Translations under genes and position numbers: made by a program
The notes under the pieces: model-generated
What the model was told of the DNA's origin: nothing
Databases searched by the model: none
Seen by the model: the letters and a program-made list of their open reading frames with translations, nothing else
DNA from: Heyndrickxia oleronia
GTDB lineage: Bacteria > Bacillota > Bacilli > Bacillales > Bacillaceae_C
NCBI RefSeq assembly: GCF_017809215.1
Contig: NZ_CP065424.1
Coordinates: 2,636,001-2,700,000, forward strand
Direction of reading: 5' to 3'
Length of the DNA stretch: 64,000 nt
In this document: positions 18,651 through 27,758 of the stretch, piece by piece
How positions within the stretch are numbered: position 1 is the stretch's first letter
Layout of the letters: each line of letters starts with the position of its first letter

Positions 18651-19100
18651 ATGAAGAAAATATTATTGGTGTATGCTAGTATGACAGGCAATACGGAAAT
18701 CATTTCAGATCTCATTGCGGAAGCCATTAGAGAAGAAGGCTATTCTATTACCGTAAAGGAATCTCTTCGTGCAGATCCAAAGGAATTATTAAAATATGAT
18801 GGATTTATTTTAGGTTCCTATACATACGAAGGTGGAGTCATTGCCGATGAATTTATGATATTTTATGAAGAAATGGAGCAATTGGACTTATCAGGGAAAT
18901 TTGGAGCCGTCTTCGGTTCCGGTGATTCTTTTTATGAAGATACTTTCTGCGTAGCAGTTGATTTAATTACGGAAAAATTGATTGAACTTGGCGCTAATAT
19001 TGTACTTGATGGATTGAAAATTGATTTAATGCCAGAGGGAGATGAGGAAGAACGATGCAAACAATTCGGCAGAGATTTTATTAAGCGGATAAACTCTTAA
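18651..19100 (+). CDS. Flavodoxin
   Basis: 149 residues, the length of a short-chain flavodoxin. The FMN phosphate loop is ASMTGNTE at residues ~9-16. The isoalloxazine-contacting stretches are LGSYTYEGG and FGSGDSFYEDTFC. It is acidic, like other flavodoxins, and acts as a cytoplasmic one-electron carrier in place of ferredoxin. It resembles the YkuN/YkuP type of Bacillus. It sits alone, divergent from the S-box operon. AGAGGA precedes the ATG. Confidence 0.92.
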   Translation: MKKILLVYASMTGNTEIISDLIAEAIREEGYSITVKESLRADPKELLKYDGFILGSYTYEGGVIADEFMIFYEEMEQLDLSGKFGAVFGSGDSFYEDTFCVAVDLITEKLIELGANIVLDGLKIDLMPEGDEEERCKQFGRDFIKRINS

Positions 19101-19196
19101 TATAGTAGAAAATCCGATGTTTCATTGTTTTAATTTGCTAGTTTTGGATTTATAATGGTAAAATATCCTTACTATTTGGATCGGAGGCTGACAATT

Positions 19197-19643
19197 TTGG
19201 GGAAAATTAATCTTGCTGAAGCGGTAAAATTAAAAAGTATTATGACAAAAATGATTCATGACCTGGAGGATGAGATTCGTAGAGTAGCATTTACAACAAT
19301 CGAAAAAGGAGAAGTTCCTGAAAAACCAATAAGAAATGTTCAGCAGGTTGATGATGAATTAGATGTGGTAAGGAAAGATGCAAGATTACTGGATCGTTTA
19401 ATGTATAGAGCAAATATTGATCATACAATTACCTTTAAAAATGAAGAGCTAACCATTGTTGAAGCGATAGAATTAGCAACGCAACTTCGTGCCAAAGCTC
19501 GGTTATATAAAGAATTGGGAACTGCAGTTAAAGAAGAATTTCAATATGGAATGTCTGAGCATACAAGCATTTATCAAATAGCCCTCTTCGAACCTGAGGA
19601 TTATCGCAAAAAAGCAATTCAAATAGAAAAGAGATGCTCATAA
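19197..19643 (+). CDS. DIP1984-like small helical protein
   Basis: I choose the TTG at 19197 because GGAGG (19183-19187) lies 9 bases ahead; an in-frame ATG at 19155 has no ribosome site. The product is ~148 residues. It is almost entirely helical with a coiled-coil opening (INLAEAVKLKSIMTKMIHDL) and a second helix pair. The layout resembles the DIP1984/septicolysin family, which starts with a similar LAEAL segment. Function unknown, and the family match is tentative. Confidence 0.6.
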   Translation: MGKINLAEAVKLKSIMTKMIHDLEDEIRRVAFTTIEKGEVPEKPIRNVQQVDDELDVVRKDARLLDRLMYRANIDHTITFKNEELTIVEAIELATQLRAKARLYKELGTAVKEEFQYGMSEHTSIYQIALFEPEDYRKKAIQIEKRCS

Positions 19644-19893
19644 ACTCTCAAATATTATTAATGCAAAAAATTATTCCATCATTCTCGATTTTGATGATGA
19701 AAACTACTTCTAACCTGGAAAAGATGAGAGTTCTTTTCCAGGCATAGGGTGGAGAAAAAACACATTTTAATTGTGAGAGACAACCGATTATATGTTCCCA
19801 TTTAAATTGTGACCAATCAATTCCATTACCAACTAATGCAATGGCAATCGAAATCTTTTAGATAAATTAGTTTCTCCCTCTATGATAAAACGG
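19644..19893. other. Intergenic region downstream of the DIP1984-like gene
   Basis: About 250 bases with no gene visible, ending in a terminator at 19894. A short stable RNA could start inside it, but I see no firm promoter. Confidence 0.3.
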
Positions 19894-19930
19894 GCCCTTC
19901 TGCTACGTCTGTACAGATAGGGCTTGTTTT
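19894..19930 (+). terminator. Intrinsic terminator with long T run
   Basis: GCCCT-TCTG pairs with CAGA-AGGGC around a ~11-base loop, followed by TTGTTTTTGTTTG on the plus strand. Confidence 0.6.
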
Positions 19931-19985
19931 TGTTTGTTGGATTCTCCGATTTATTTTGTATATACTTAATAAGAGAAAATCTTTT

Positions 19986-20098
19986 ATAAGGAACATTGGT
20001 TGCAGCCAATGTTCCTTATCACAGCACTGCTAAAGTGCAGTGGCCCTTAATTTAGATAACCTATCCCCTTTTAAACTCAAGGTCATTAGCGGGATGGG
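19986..20098 (-). repeat. Hairpin-rich 3' region of the holin-like toxin locus
   Basis: Three hairpins follow the toxin stop on the minus strand. First, AACCCATCCC with GGGATAGGTT (spanning the stop, 20057-20103). Second, CACTGC with GCAGTG (~20024-20042). Third, a perfect 14-bp inverted repeat ATAAGGAACATTGG / CCAATGTTCCTTAT at 19986-20019. Such stacked hairpins are typical of type I toxin mRNAs and their antisense partners. Confidence 0.6.
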
Positions 20099-20197
20099 TT
20101 ATTTCCGTTTAACGAGGGAAATGACAACCGCAATAACGGCTACAATTAATGTTCCAAACATTATCATTAATGAAACTGCCTCGTATACGGTGACCAA
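20099..20197 (-). CDS. Putative holin-like toxin (type I toxin, 32 residues)
   Basis: A 33-codon frame starting TTG behind AGGGGGTGG with a 6-base gap. The peptide starts MVTVYEAVSLMIMFGTLIVA and ends in a basic LVKRK tail: one membrane helix plus positive end. This is the pattern of the Hol_Tox family (TVYEA-LMI core) found throughout Bacillaceae. Members are thought to be membrane-damaging toxins silenced by an antisense RNA from the opposite strand. The surrounding hairpins fit such a locus. I did not locate the antisense promoter. Confidence 0.72.
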   Translation of the reverse strand: MVTVYEAVSLMIMFGTLIVAVIAVVISLVKRK

Positions 20198-20450
20198 TAG
20201 TAACCACCCCCTTTCAATAAGGGATAGCCACCCTACACGCTGTGTATAATTAATTATAGCACATACGTTCGCATCTCTATAACACTATTAAAAAATCCTA
20301 CCATTCTACTACCTTTACTTTTTCTTATTGCTACTATTAAATCAATTTTATTTATGAATCTTTTATCTTACCCTCACATATAGTTTATAAACAAGACAAG
20401 ACTTCTAAGTTAATAGAATAGGAACTTGCTTTTACTAAGGGGGAAATGAT

Positions 20451-21629
20451 ATGCCAAAAACATTATTCGAGATTGATTTAAGTAAACCTATGCAAGATCA
20501 AGCACATCCGGGACATAATCGTTGGCATCCTGATATTCCAGCAGCATTTGCTGTCGATCCTGGTACATCTTTTCGGATGGAATGTAAGGATTGGACCGAT
20601 GGTCAAATTAGTAATGATGATAATCCAAATGATATACGCGATGTCATCTTATCACGTGTACATGTACTTAGTGGACCGGTATATGTTAATGGGGTTGAAC
20701 CTGGAGATTTATTGGTCGTTGATATTTTGGATATTGGCGCGTTAGCTGATTCTGAATGGGGATATAACGGTATATTTGCAAAAGAAAATGGTGGAAGTTT
20801 TTTAACTGAACACTACCCAAATGCAGCAAAATCAATTTGGGATTTCCATGGTATATACACAACATCCAGGCATATTCCTGGCGTTAAATTTGCTGGGATT
20901 ATCCATCCAGGTCTTATTGGTGTTGCACCATCTTTAGAACTTCTCCAAAAATGGAATAAACGTGAACAAGAATTAAAGATGACCGATCCTAATCGAGTCC
21001 CGGAATTAGCTGCTAGTCCAGATCCACAAAATGCTGTTCTTGGAACACTTAAAGGGGCTGAATTTGACCGAGTGGCTCGTGAGGGCGCAAGAACTGTTCC
21101 TCCACGTGAGAATGGTGGAAATTGTGACATTAAAAATTTGTCAAAGGGCTCACGAATATATTTTCCAGTATTTGTTGAAGGTGCGAAGCTATCAGTTGGT
21201 GATATTCACTTTTCCCAAGGCGATGGTGAGATTACATTTTGTGGTGGAATTGAAATGGCAGGCTGGATTGATCTTCGTGTAGATGTTATTAAGGGTGGTA
21301 TGGGGAAATATAATATTAAGGAAAATCCAGTATTTAAACCTGGTCCTGTTGAGCCTCATTACTCTGATTATCTCGTTTTCGAAGGAATATCTGTTGATGA
21401 AACTGACGGTAAACAGCATTATTTAAACGCACATATCGCCTATAGACGAGCTTGTTTAAATGCCATTGAATTTTTAAAAACATTAGGTTATACAGGTGAA
21501 CAAGCTTATATGATATTAGGAACTGCACCGGTTGAAGGGCGACTTAACGGGATTGTGGATATTCCAAATGCATGCTGTACAGTTGCTATTCCAACACAAA
21601 TTTTTGATAAAGATATATCACCGAAGTAA
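20451..21629 (+). CDS. fmdA: Formamidase (acetamidase/formamidase family)
   Basis: 392 residues, full length for the family. It opens with the FmdA-type NRWHPDIP and carries the conserved GQISNDD, LSGPVYVNGVEPGDLLVVDI, HPGLIGVAPS, RENGGNCDIKNL and GDIHFSQGDGE segments, which include the metal and substrate residues of the family. It hydrolyses formamide to formate and ammonia, a nitrogen-scavenging step in the cytoplasm. GGGGGAA precedes the ATG. It is followed after 29 bases by an FmdB-type zinc ribbon gene, the classical partner. Confidence 0.92.
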   Translation: MPKTLFEIDLSKPMQDQAHPGHNRWHPDIPAAFAVDPGTSFRMECKDWTDGQISNDDNPNDIRDVILSRVHVLSGPVYVNGVEPGDLLVVDILDIGALADSEWGYNGIFAKENGGSFLTEHYPNAAKSIWDFHGIYTTSRHIPGVKFAGIIHPGLIGVAPSLELLQKWNKREQELKMTDPNRVPELAASPDPQNAVLGTLKGAEFDRVAREGARTVPPRENGGNCDIKNLSKGSRIYFPVFVEGAKLSVGDIHFSQGDGEITFCGGIEMAGWIDLRVDVIKGGMGKYNIKENPVFKPGPVEPHYSDYLVFEGISVDETDGKQHYLNAHIAYRRACLNAIEFLKTLGYTGEQAYMILGTAPVEGRLNGIVDIPNACCTVAIPTQIFDKDISPK

Positions 21630-21658
21630 GTTAATTTTGATAAGGAGCGGACATATAC

Positions 21659-21925
21659 TTGCCAAATTATACTTTTCACTGTAAAAATTGTGGTCAGTTT
21701 ACTCTTTCTTTTAAATCAACGAGCGGAAATAAAACACAAGCTGTTTGTCCGATCTGTCAGTTGGACGCCAAACGAGTCTATTTTCCACCCAATTTATTTT
21801 CATATAGTAAAGAACTTAGATCTAGAATTGAAAAGGGGATGGAACCTAGGAGAGTTAAAAAAGAAGAATTAGGGTCAAAGCAAATTAAAAAAAGTGCAAA
21901 TATACAACGGCCATGGCAGGTCTAA
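21659..21925 (+). CDS. fmdB: FmdB-type zinc ribbon protein
   Basis: 88 residues starting with TTG behind AAGGAG. A zinc ribbon covers residues ~1-45 with CKNC and CPIC knuckles (YTFHCKNCGQF; AVCPICQLDAK). A basic tail follows. Small FmdB proteins were described as regulators in the formamidase cluster of Methylophilus and are widely linked to fmdA. Here it shares the operon with fmdA, 29 bases downstream. A direct regulatory role is inferred. Confidence 0.85.
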   Translation: MPNYTFHCKNCGQFTLSFKSTSGNKTQAVCPICQLDAKRVYFPPNLFSYSKELRSRIEKGMEPRRVKKEELGSKQIKKSANIQRPWQV

Positions 21926-21939
21926 TTCGAGTAATGCAT

Positions 21940-21968
21940 AAAGGATAGAAAACACTCTCTATCCTTTT
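21940..21968. terminator. Terminator of the fmdAB operon
   Basis: AAAGGATAG and CTATCCTTT pair perfectly with a 10-base loop, followed by TTTTATATG on the plus strand. Confidence 0.8.
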
Positions 21969-22088
21969 ATATGTTTTTGTCTGATTTTTAACCAATAATT
22001 GTTTTCTTATAGTGAGTTACTTGAATCCCTACTGGTGGCTTATATAACTATTTATAGATTCATCGAGCTTATTATGAAGTTTACAAGA

Positions 22089-22508
22089 TTAATTTGGGTA
22101 GGTTACCTTGAGAAAATTTACAGATTGGTCAATTAATGATTTTAAGATAGTAACATCAATATCAGAAAGCTTGTTCACGTAAACACAAGCTTTTCCTGTT
22201 GTGTGCTTTCCTAATTGATTTAGTAATTCTTCCCGTTTCGGTTCTCCAGTTGCTAAGTACAAGCTAATTTTCGCTTTTCTTGGGGAAAAGCCTACGAATG
22301 GAGCATCTCCTTCATGGCCGGATTTATATTTATAATGATATGAACCAAATCCAATTATACTTGTGCCCCACATTTTAGCAGGATAGCCTGTAGTTTCTGT
22401 AAAAATATCTAATAATTGATAAGCGTCTTCGCGTTTTTTTGGATTTTCGATATTTTCAATAAATTCCATCACACTATGATCATTTTCTTTTGTTTTTAGC
22501 TTGTACAT
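22089..22508 (-). CDS. DUF1801 domain protein
   Basis: 139 residues, one full DUF1801 (YdhG-like) domain. Recognisable blocks are GYPAKMWGTSIIGFGSYHYK, APFVGFSPRKAKISLYL and GKACVYVNKLSDID. The family is small and cytoplasmic, structurally related to the frataxin-like YjbR fold, with no established activity. Monocistronic. Confidence 0.85.
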   Translation of the reverse strand: MYKLKTKENDHSVMEFIENIENPKKREDAYQLLDIFTETTGYPAKMWGTSIIGFGSYHYKYKSGHEGDAPFVGFSPRKAKISLYLATGEPKREELLNQLGKHTTGKACVYVNKLSDIDVTILKSLIDQSVNFLKVTYPN

Positions 22509-22552
22509 AATTTTGAATCATCTCCTTAATTTACTAATTATGGTAAATGAAT

Positions 22553-22932
22553 TTACCAGTATATTCCGAAATTATCAACAATCCAAGAAAACATTTTACT
22601 AAAAGGATAATGATCTAAAGGCATTAGAACACCTCCACCTTTCGATAACTTTTCATAAAGTTGTACGATTTCAATTTCAGTATCGCACATAATGTAAATG
22701 GAAAAGGACGGAGTAAATGTGAAATCATGTTTTACTATCAATACACTTAAATTCTTGTCCTTTCAATGAAAAAGTAGCATGCATCACACTACCTTCTTCA
22801 CTTGCTTCATTTTTTCCGTAACGTGTAATTGTAGTAATTTTTTAATCTGCTATTAAAGAAGTATAAAAATTCATGGCTTCCTCAGCATTTCCTTAAAACA
22901 TTAAAAAAGGTGTAACCTTTGACTTCGTTCAT
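22553..22932 (-). pseudogene. VOC-family (PhnB / 3-dmu-9-like) protein, degenerate
   Basis: From an ATG at 22932 the frame reads MNEVKGYTFLMF, then a TAA where family members have Gln, then GNAEEAMNFYTSLIAD, a second TAA, then KITTITRYGKNEAS and GSVMHATFSLKGQEFKCID. A frameshift near 22735 moves the rest (VKHDFTFTPSFSIYI, GGGVLMPLDHYPFSKMFSWI) to the frame ending at 22553. The C-terminal WQLSL-type end is also lost. Two in-frame stops, one frameshift and truncation make this a genuine pseudogene. Confidence 0.85.
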
Positions 22933-23059
22933 CTTCTCCGTTAGACTAATATACTCTTGTATAATCCAATTTTAACAGGATAAATAATTATAGGGATATT
23001 ATCTATCAAATTTGTTTTGGTTAAATGGTATAATGATCCTAAAAAGGGGGATTTTCTAA

Positions 23060-23349
23060 TTGGATGCACTATTACGCTTTTACAAAATCATCATTGGATT
23101 AGTAGAATTATTTTTCGGCATTCCTTTTATTGGAGGGCTAATCATCATAGCTCATGCTTGGGCTCCTTTAGGAACGTTGATTTCTTTCATGTAATCGGAC
23201 TTGTTTTGGCATTTGCAACAGATAAATCAAAGGCTGGATCTATTTTTGGTATTATCGGGAATATAATCGCCTTCATTCCAGTTGTTGGAATGTTTATGCA
23301 TATTTTAATTGGATTAGTGAATATCTATCAAGGGTTACGAAATAAATAA
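23060..23349 (+). pseudogene. Small membrane protein, single frameshift
   Basis: TTG at 23060 behind AAGGGGG starts MDALLRFYKIIIGLVELFFG, then IPFIGGLIIIAHAWAPLGTL, ending at TAA after ISFM. The natural continuation HVIGLVLAFATDKSKAG and IIAFIPVVGMFMHILIGLV lies in another frame to 23349. One missing base at ~23180-23193 explains the break. Repaired, it is a ~96-residue protein with two or three membrane helices. I do not recognise the family. Confidence 0.65.
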
Positions 23350-23414
23350 TTTTATGGGACTGTTCAAAAGGCGGTCCCTATTTGTGTTCCAAATAGCTTT
23401 TTATATCTCATGTT

Positions 23415-25199
23415 TTATTTTCCAATATATTTTTCTAAAAAGTCAGCAACTCTTGTATAGGCAATAATATTGTTTTTTAATTTGACAAAAAAATGACCCT
23501 CATCCTCAAATCGAATATATTGAATTGGATGATTTCGTTCTTTTAATTCGGTAACGATTTGTTCTGTTTCTTCGATTGGAACTCGCGGATCATTAGCACC
23601 ATGCAATACCATTAAAGGCGCATTGATTTTATCAGTATGATGAATCGGATCAATTTGATCAAAAAACTCCCCATGTTCTTCAATATTACCATATTCTGCT
23701 TCTCTTAATTTCCTTCTCCACACACTTGTATTTTCTAAAAAGGTTCTGAAACTAGATATCCCAACAATATCAATGGCAGCTGCCCAAATTTCGGGATAAT
23801 GCGTTATCGCTGCTAATACCATAAAGCCACCGTAGCTTCTACCCATAATAGCTATTTTTAGGGGATCTGCACTCCCCTCCGTTTTTAACCATTCTACTAA
23901 GTAGGTTAGATCCTGTACTGAATCCATCCTTTTTTCGACATCATCTAAATGCGAATAAGTCTTTCCATAACCTGTACTTCCACGAACATTTGGTGTACAA
24001 ACAGCATACCCCCTATTTAAGAAATATTGCAAAAACGGATTATATACTGCCCTAATTTGGCTTTCTGGGCCCCCATGGACAAATATAACAACAGGTTGTT
24101 TTTCTTTGGAATGCTTAGGCTTATAGTAAAATGCAGGTATTTCAAGACGATCAAAGGAGTGAAAATGGATCAATTCTGGTTCAACGAGTTCTGGTTCAAT
24201 GATTGGTGAACGAGAAACATAGGTCAATCGTTTAATTCTATTCAATTGGATATCTAACTCCCATATATCTGAGGGAAGTGTGGGCCCATTAAATACATAT
24301 GCTAGCTTTCTATCATCTGGTGAAAAGGTAAGTCTTGTAATTACCCCGATAGGTGTCTCCCATGTGTTTACTCTTTCTTCTTGAACATCGTACAGAATTC
24401 CTTTAGAGACACCGCCTTCATTTACCGTATAGGCAAGCTTTTTTTTATCAGAGCTTATCTCTAATCCTTCCAAATCCCACTTTCTTGTGTCAATCCATGA
24501 AAGTACTTTCGTTGTGATATTTATACTAGCTAGGCCAGTGAATTCCCTCTCCATATTCGTTAATACATACAATTCATCTCCATCAAAGTTAAATTGTGGA
24601 GAATCAAATATGGCTTCGCCTTCATGATAGGTAAGCCAAGTCACTGCACCTGACGCTATATTAAGTAATCCTAAATCATTATCTAAATTGGTGTTTATTT
24701 TTTCAATTAATAAGCTGTTTCCTTTGGGATGCCATTTTACGGGTTTAAATAATCCATCACCTTTAAACACTCTTTCACTTTCATACGTTTCAAGATTTTG
24801 AACATATATGTCAAAAAAAGCTGGATGTCGACGATTACTTGACCAAGCTAGATATTTTCCATCTGGTGAAACTCCACCAAAGTGATGAATATGTTCAGGT
24901 GAGTTGGTTAAAGGCATTAATTCACCATTTTCCTCTAAAATAAAAAGTTGCTGCTTCTCATTGACTCCAACATCCATTCCAACTATTCTCCTGTTGGTCC
25001 CAGGAATATATTTTACAAAAATAACTCTTTCATCAGTAAATGAAGCCTGTGTCGGCCATCCTTTACTCATAGTTAGGTCCCACACTTGAGGCAAACCACT
25101 ATAATTCGTAATAAAAGTTAATTGGTTCCCTTCTGGATGATAAACAGGGTGATCGGCTGTTCGAACGTGTAAAAATTGTTTTACCCCAATGGATTTCAT
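23415..25199 (-). CDS. S9-family (prolyl oligopeptidase-like) peptidase
   Basis: 594 residues without signal peptide. Residues ~1-330 form a TolB/WD-like beta propeller (VRTADHPVYHPEGNQLTF; GVSPDGKYLAWSSNRRHPAF). The C-terminal alpha/beta hydrolase domain has the catalytic triad: Ser in GRSYGGFM (~450), Asp in HGANDPRVP (~531) and His in DEGHFF (~567). Such enzymes cleave short peptides in the cytoplasm. Its start overlaps the stop of the M20 peptidase gene as ATGA, so both are made together, which fits peptide scavenging. Confidence 0.92.
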   Translation of the reverse strand: MKSIGVKQFLHVRTADHPVYHPEGNQLTFITNYSGLPQVWDLTMSKGWPTQASFTDERVIFVKYIPGTNRRIVGMDVGVNEKQQLFILEENGELMPLTNSPEHIHHFGGVSPDGKYLAWSSNRRHPAFFDIYVQNLETYESERVFKGDGLFKPVKWHPKGNSLLIEKINTNLDNDLGLLNIASGAVTWLTYHEGEAIFDSPQFNFDGDELYVLTNMEREFTGLASINITTKVLSWIDTRKWDLEGLEISSDKKKLAYTVNEGGVSKGILYDVQEERVNTWETPIGVITRLTFSPDDRKLAYVFNGPTLPSDIWELDIQLNRIKRLTYVSRSPIIEPELVEPELIHFHSFDRLEIPAFYYKPKHSKEKQPVVIFVHGGPESQIRAVYNPFLQYFLNRGYAVCTPNVRGSTGYGKTYSHLDDVEKRMDSVQDLTYLVEWLKTEGSADPLKIAIMGRSYGGFMVLAAITHYPEIWAAAIDIVGISSFRTFLENTSVWRRKLREAEYGNIEEHGEFFDQIDPIHHTDKINAPLMVLHGANDPRVPIEETEQIVTELKERNHPIQYIRFEDEGHFFVKLKNNIIAYTRVADFLEKYIGK

Positions 25200-26473
25200 A
25201 GATGATTCCCCTTTTTTATATCCGAATGAAGAAGAGGATGGATATAGCCTTGTAATCCTACAAGTCCCAAAACAGTTAAGAGTATTTTTTGGATTCCGAA
25301 GTAGGCATCTTTTGAATCAAAATATTCATTCAATGTATGAACACCACCAAAGTCTCCTCCACCACCTAAAGTAACAGCAGGAATTCCAAGACTAATAGCA
25401 ATATTAGAATCGGTACTACTTGGTGCATCTAATTCTGGTGTAAATCCTAGAGCAAAAGTTGCTGCACATGCTGCTTGAACCAAGACTGAATCAGTACTTT
25501 GGGAGCCTGCTGGCCTCTCTCCAACTAATTTTACTTCTACCTGCACCGCTTTATTTCCCCAATGTTTATTTTCAAGTTCTGCAGCTTGATACAAGATTGA
25601 TAACACATTTTCCACTACTTGTAATAATTCATGTTCTGACGTAGATCGTAAATCAATCATCATTTCCGCTGTTTGAGCAATAGTATTAACCGATGTACCA
25701 CCTTTTATCGTGCCAACATTAAAGGTCGTCTTAGGCATAATTGGGGTTTTTAAGTCTGCTATTAATGCTATCGCACGACCCAGAGCATGGACTGCACTCG
25801 GTAAACCAAAATCACCGAAACTATGGCCACCTGGTCCACGATAGGTTACTTGATAACGACGGCTACCGGTTGCAAGGTAGGTTATTTTCTCAGGGCTCCC
25901 AGGTTCAATAGAAATAAATCCATCAATACGATCATAATGTGTGAAAAGATATTTGACTCCCCTCAAATCACCCAGCCCTTCTTCACCAACGGTAGCAACA
26001 AATATTAAATTCGCTACCGTATCTATTTCAGCATCGTTTAAAGCAGCGATGAGTGTAAGTAATGCCGCTAACCCTCTACCATCATCTGCAATGCCAGGGG
26101 CATAAACCTTACCATCTATAATTTTTGCCTTTACATCTGTTCCTTCTGGGAAAACTGTGTCGAGATGAGCGGAAACGACAAGATTTGGTCCATCCTCCTT
26201 CCCAATACGTTCACCAATTACATTCCCCACATGATCTACTTGAACATTCGATAAGCCTAATTCTATAAATCTATTTTTAAAATAATTAGCGCGTTCTTCT
26301 TCCTTAAAAGTAGGTGCTGGAATTTGTGTTAATTCAATTTGCTCCATTGTTGTCTGTTCATTATTCAATTTGATAAAGTTTAAAGCTGATTTAACGGACC
26401 CATATCTCATTAATTCTTCAAAGTGGTCTTTTATATTTGCTGAAACATGAAAGTCATTGCTTCTATCATTCAC
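25196..26473 (-). CDS. M20-family metallopeptidase (peptidase T / carboxypeptidase-like)
   Basis: I place the start at GTG 26473, which sits behind AAGGGGG; upstream in-frame codons to 26530 have no ribosome site. The product is 425 residues. Metal-binding features: SAHLDTVFP, GIADDGRGLAAL (bridging Asp), VGEEGLGDLRG (catalytic Glu pair), SIEPG, and the final His in GGVHTLNEYF. The dimerisation insert (RGPGGHSFGDFG) is present. It is first of a two-gene operon with the S9 peptidase. Dipeptidase or aminopeptidase activity is expected. Confidence 0.9.
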   Translation of the reverse strand: MNDRSNDFHVSANIKDHFEELMRYGSVKSALNFIKLNNEQTTMEQIELTQIPAPTFKEEERANYFKNRFIELGLSNVQVDHVGNVIGERIGKEDGPNLVVSAHLDTVFPEGTDVKAKIIDGKVYAPGIADDGRGLAALLTLIAALNDAEIDTVANLIFVATVGEEGLGDLRGVKYLFTHYDRIDGFISIEPGSPEKITYLATGSRRYQVTYRGPGGHSFGDFGLPSAVHALGRAIALIADLKTPIMPKTTFNVGTIKGGTSVNTIAQTAEMMIDLRSTSEHELLQVVENVLSILYQAAELENKHWGNKAVQVEVKLVGERPAGSQSTDSVLVQAACAATFALGFTPELDAPSSTDSNIAISLGIPAVTLGGGGDFGGVHTLNEYFDSKDAYFGIQKILLTVLGLVGLQGYIHPLLHSDIKKGNHL

Positions 26474-26541
26474 TTTATAATCCCCCTTAATATTTTCGAT
26501 ACTAAGAATAATTATATGTGAATGGAACAAATATTTAAACT

Positions 26542-26634
26542 ATTTCGCATGTTGAAATAATTTGGTTTACATAATTATTTTATAGACTATCCGATTTATT
26601 TTTTGATATAATTTGGTTTCGCGTTTTGAAATAG
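26542..26634. promoter_or_regulatory. Paired operator-like inverted/direct repeats upstream of the M20-S9 operon
   Basis: TATTTCGCATGTTGAAATA (26542-26560) is an inverted repeat with arms TATTTC/GAAATA. A second copy GTTTCGCGTTTTGAAATA (26617-26633) keeps TTTCGC and TTGAAATA. Both adjoin a 12-base direct repeat ATAATTTGGTTT (26557-26568 and 26608-26619). The pair sits 70-160 bases upstream of the GTG start, where a regulator of the operon would bind. Confidence 0.45.
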
Positions 26635-26890
26635 TAAATTAGTGAAAATAATAATTTCACAGTTTCTAATGAATCTATTAATAAAAAAAGTTACTCACTA
26701 TTTATCAAACACATTTTTAGTGGGACCAAAAGTCAAATTGATTTCTATACGGAGAGAAACTATGAAACAAATGAACAAAATCATGCGAACTTTCCTATTA
26801 AAAATACAAAAAATGAATCTTCAGTACAAAAAGGACATTTTAGCTAGTAGTTCCTGTTAACTGAATGATTTTAGTCAAATATAAATAAAA
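26635..26890. other. AT-rich intergenic region
   Basis: About 250 bases between the M20 promoter region and the next terminator. A 72-codon plus-strand frame (26642-26860) has biased low-complexity composition and no family signature, so I do not call it a gene. Confidence 0.4.
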
Positions 26891-26892
26891 AA

Positions 26893-26938
26893 GGAGATGT
26901 CTAATTTTAAATGTGGCAAAAGCCATTTTAGACATCCC
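26893..26938 (-). terminator. Terminator of mtnU
   Basis: GATGTCTAAAATGGC pairs with GCCA-ATTT-TTAGACATC, a long stem with a small internal asymmetry and an AAAA loop. On the minus strand it ends in TTTTTTATTT, 44 bases past the stop. Confidence 0.75.
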
Positions 26939-26981
26939 CAGAAGTTATAACCAGTTCCTAATTCAACTTTAGATATTAAGA

Positions 26982-27758
26982 TTAATATAAATCCTTCCTT
27001 CTATCCTGAAAAACTGGGATACTTTGACGAATGAGATCTACTTCCTCAATTTCTAAATTCGTATAAAAGACTCCTTCCTTCGTTTCATTGCCCATCAGAA
27101 GTTTACCCCAAGGTGAAATAACCATTGAATGGCCATTGAATTCATTATTTGGATCAATACCTACACGATTGACAGCTACAACAAAACACTGATTTTCTAT
27201 CGCTCTTGCTCTCAGAAGCAATTGCCAATGGTCAATGCGTTTCTTAGGCCATTGCGCTACGACGAAGATAATCTTTGTTCCTTTAATACAATGTGTTCTT
27301 ATCCATTCAGGAAAACGTATATCATAACAGATAACCCCTCCACAACAAATATTATCCATCTCAAATATATTTAGAGACTGCCCTTTTTCCAAATATAAAT
27401 GCTCATCCATCAATTGAAATAAATGTACTTTATCATAATCAGAGACAATCTCTCCCTTTCGATTCACTCCATACATTGTATTATAGAATTGGTTCCCTTT
27501 TTTTGTCGCCACTGAACCTCCAATAATATTCACTTGGTAATTTTTGGCCAGTTTAATTAATAGTTGTTTTGTTTTTTCTCCATTTCTATCTGCTAATTGA
27601 TCCATTTGGTCAAGTGCATATCCTATATTCCACATTTCGGGAAAAACAATCACATCTGCTTTGGAATGTGCTGCTTCTTCGGTAAACTTTATGACTTTAT
27701 CTCGATTTTTCTCTGGTTCACCAAAAGCAATATCCATTTGTATACATGCAATTTTCAT
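26982..27758 (-). CDS. mtnU: Nitrilase-superfamily omega-amidase, MtnU type
   Basis: 258 residues, full length. The catalytic triad is Glu in FPEMWN (~41), Lys in DKVHLFQLMDEHLYL (~110) and Cys in VICYDIRFPEW (~144). The C-terminal IPVFQDRRKDLY matches MtnU (YkrU) of Bacillus subtilis closely. MtnU hydrolyses the alpha-ketoglutaramate formed when glutamine donates its amino group in the last step of methionine salvage. It is divergent from mtnE, which produces that by-product. GGGGGATGAGGAA precedes the ATG. Confidence 0.88.
   Translation of the reverse strand: MKIACIQMDIAFGEPEKNRDKVIKFTEEAAHSKADVIVFPEMWNIGYALDQMDQLADRNGEKTKQLLIKLAKNYQVNIIGGSVATKKGNQFYNTMYGVNRKGEIVSDYDKVHLFQLMDEHLYLEKGQSLNIFEMDNICCGGVICYDIRFPEWIRTHCIKGTKIIFVVAQWPKKRIDHWQLLLRARAIENQCFVVAVNRVGIDPNNEFNGHSMVISPWGKLLMGNETKEGVFYTNLEIEEVDLIRQSIPVFQDRRKDLY

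Noticed and set aside
20040..20249. A 69-codon plus-strand frame opposite the holin-like toxin.
   Set aside because: It is antisense to the Hol_Tox gene and its peptide lacks any feature; the minus-strand peptide is the real one.
24027..24209. Plus-strand frame inside the S9 peptidase gene.
   Set aside because: A shadow of the well-supported minus-strand peptidase.
26642..26860. A 72-codon plus-strand frame in an AT-rich gap.
   Set aside because: Low-complexity Lys/Ile/Met composition, no ribosome site, no family match.
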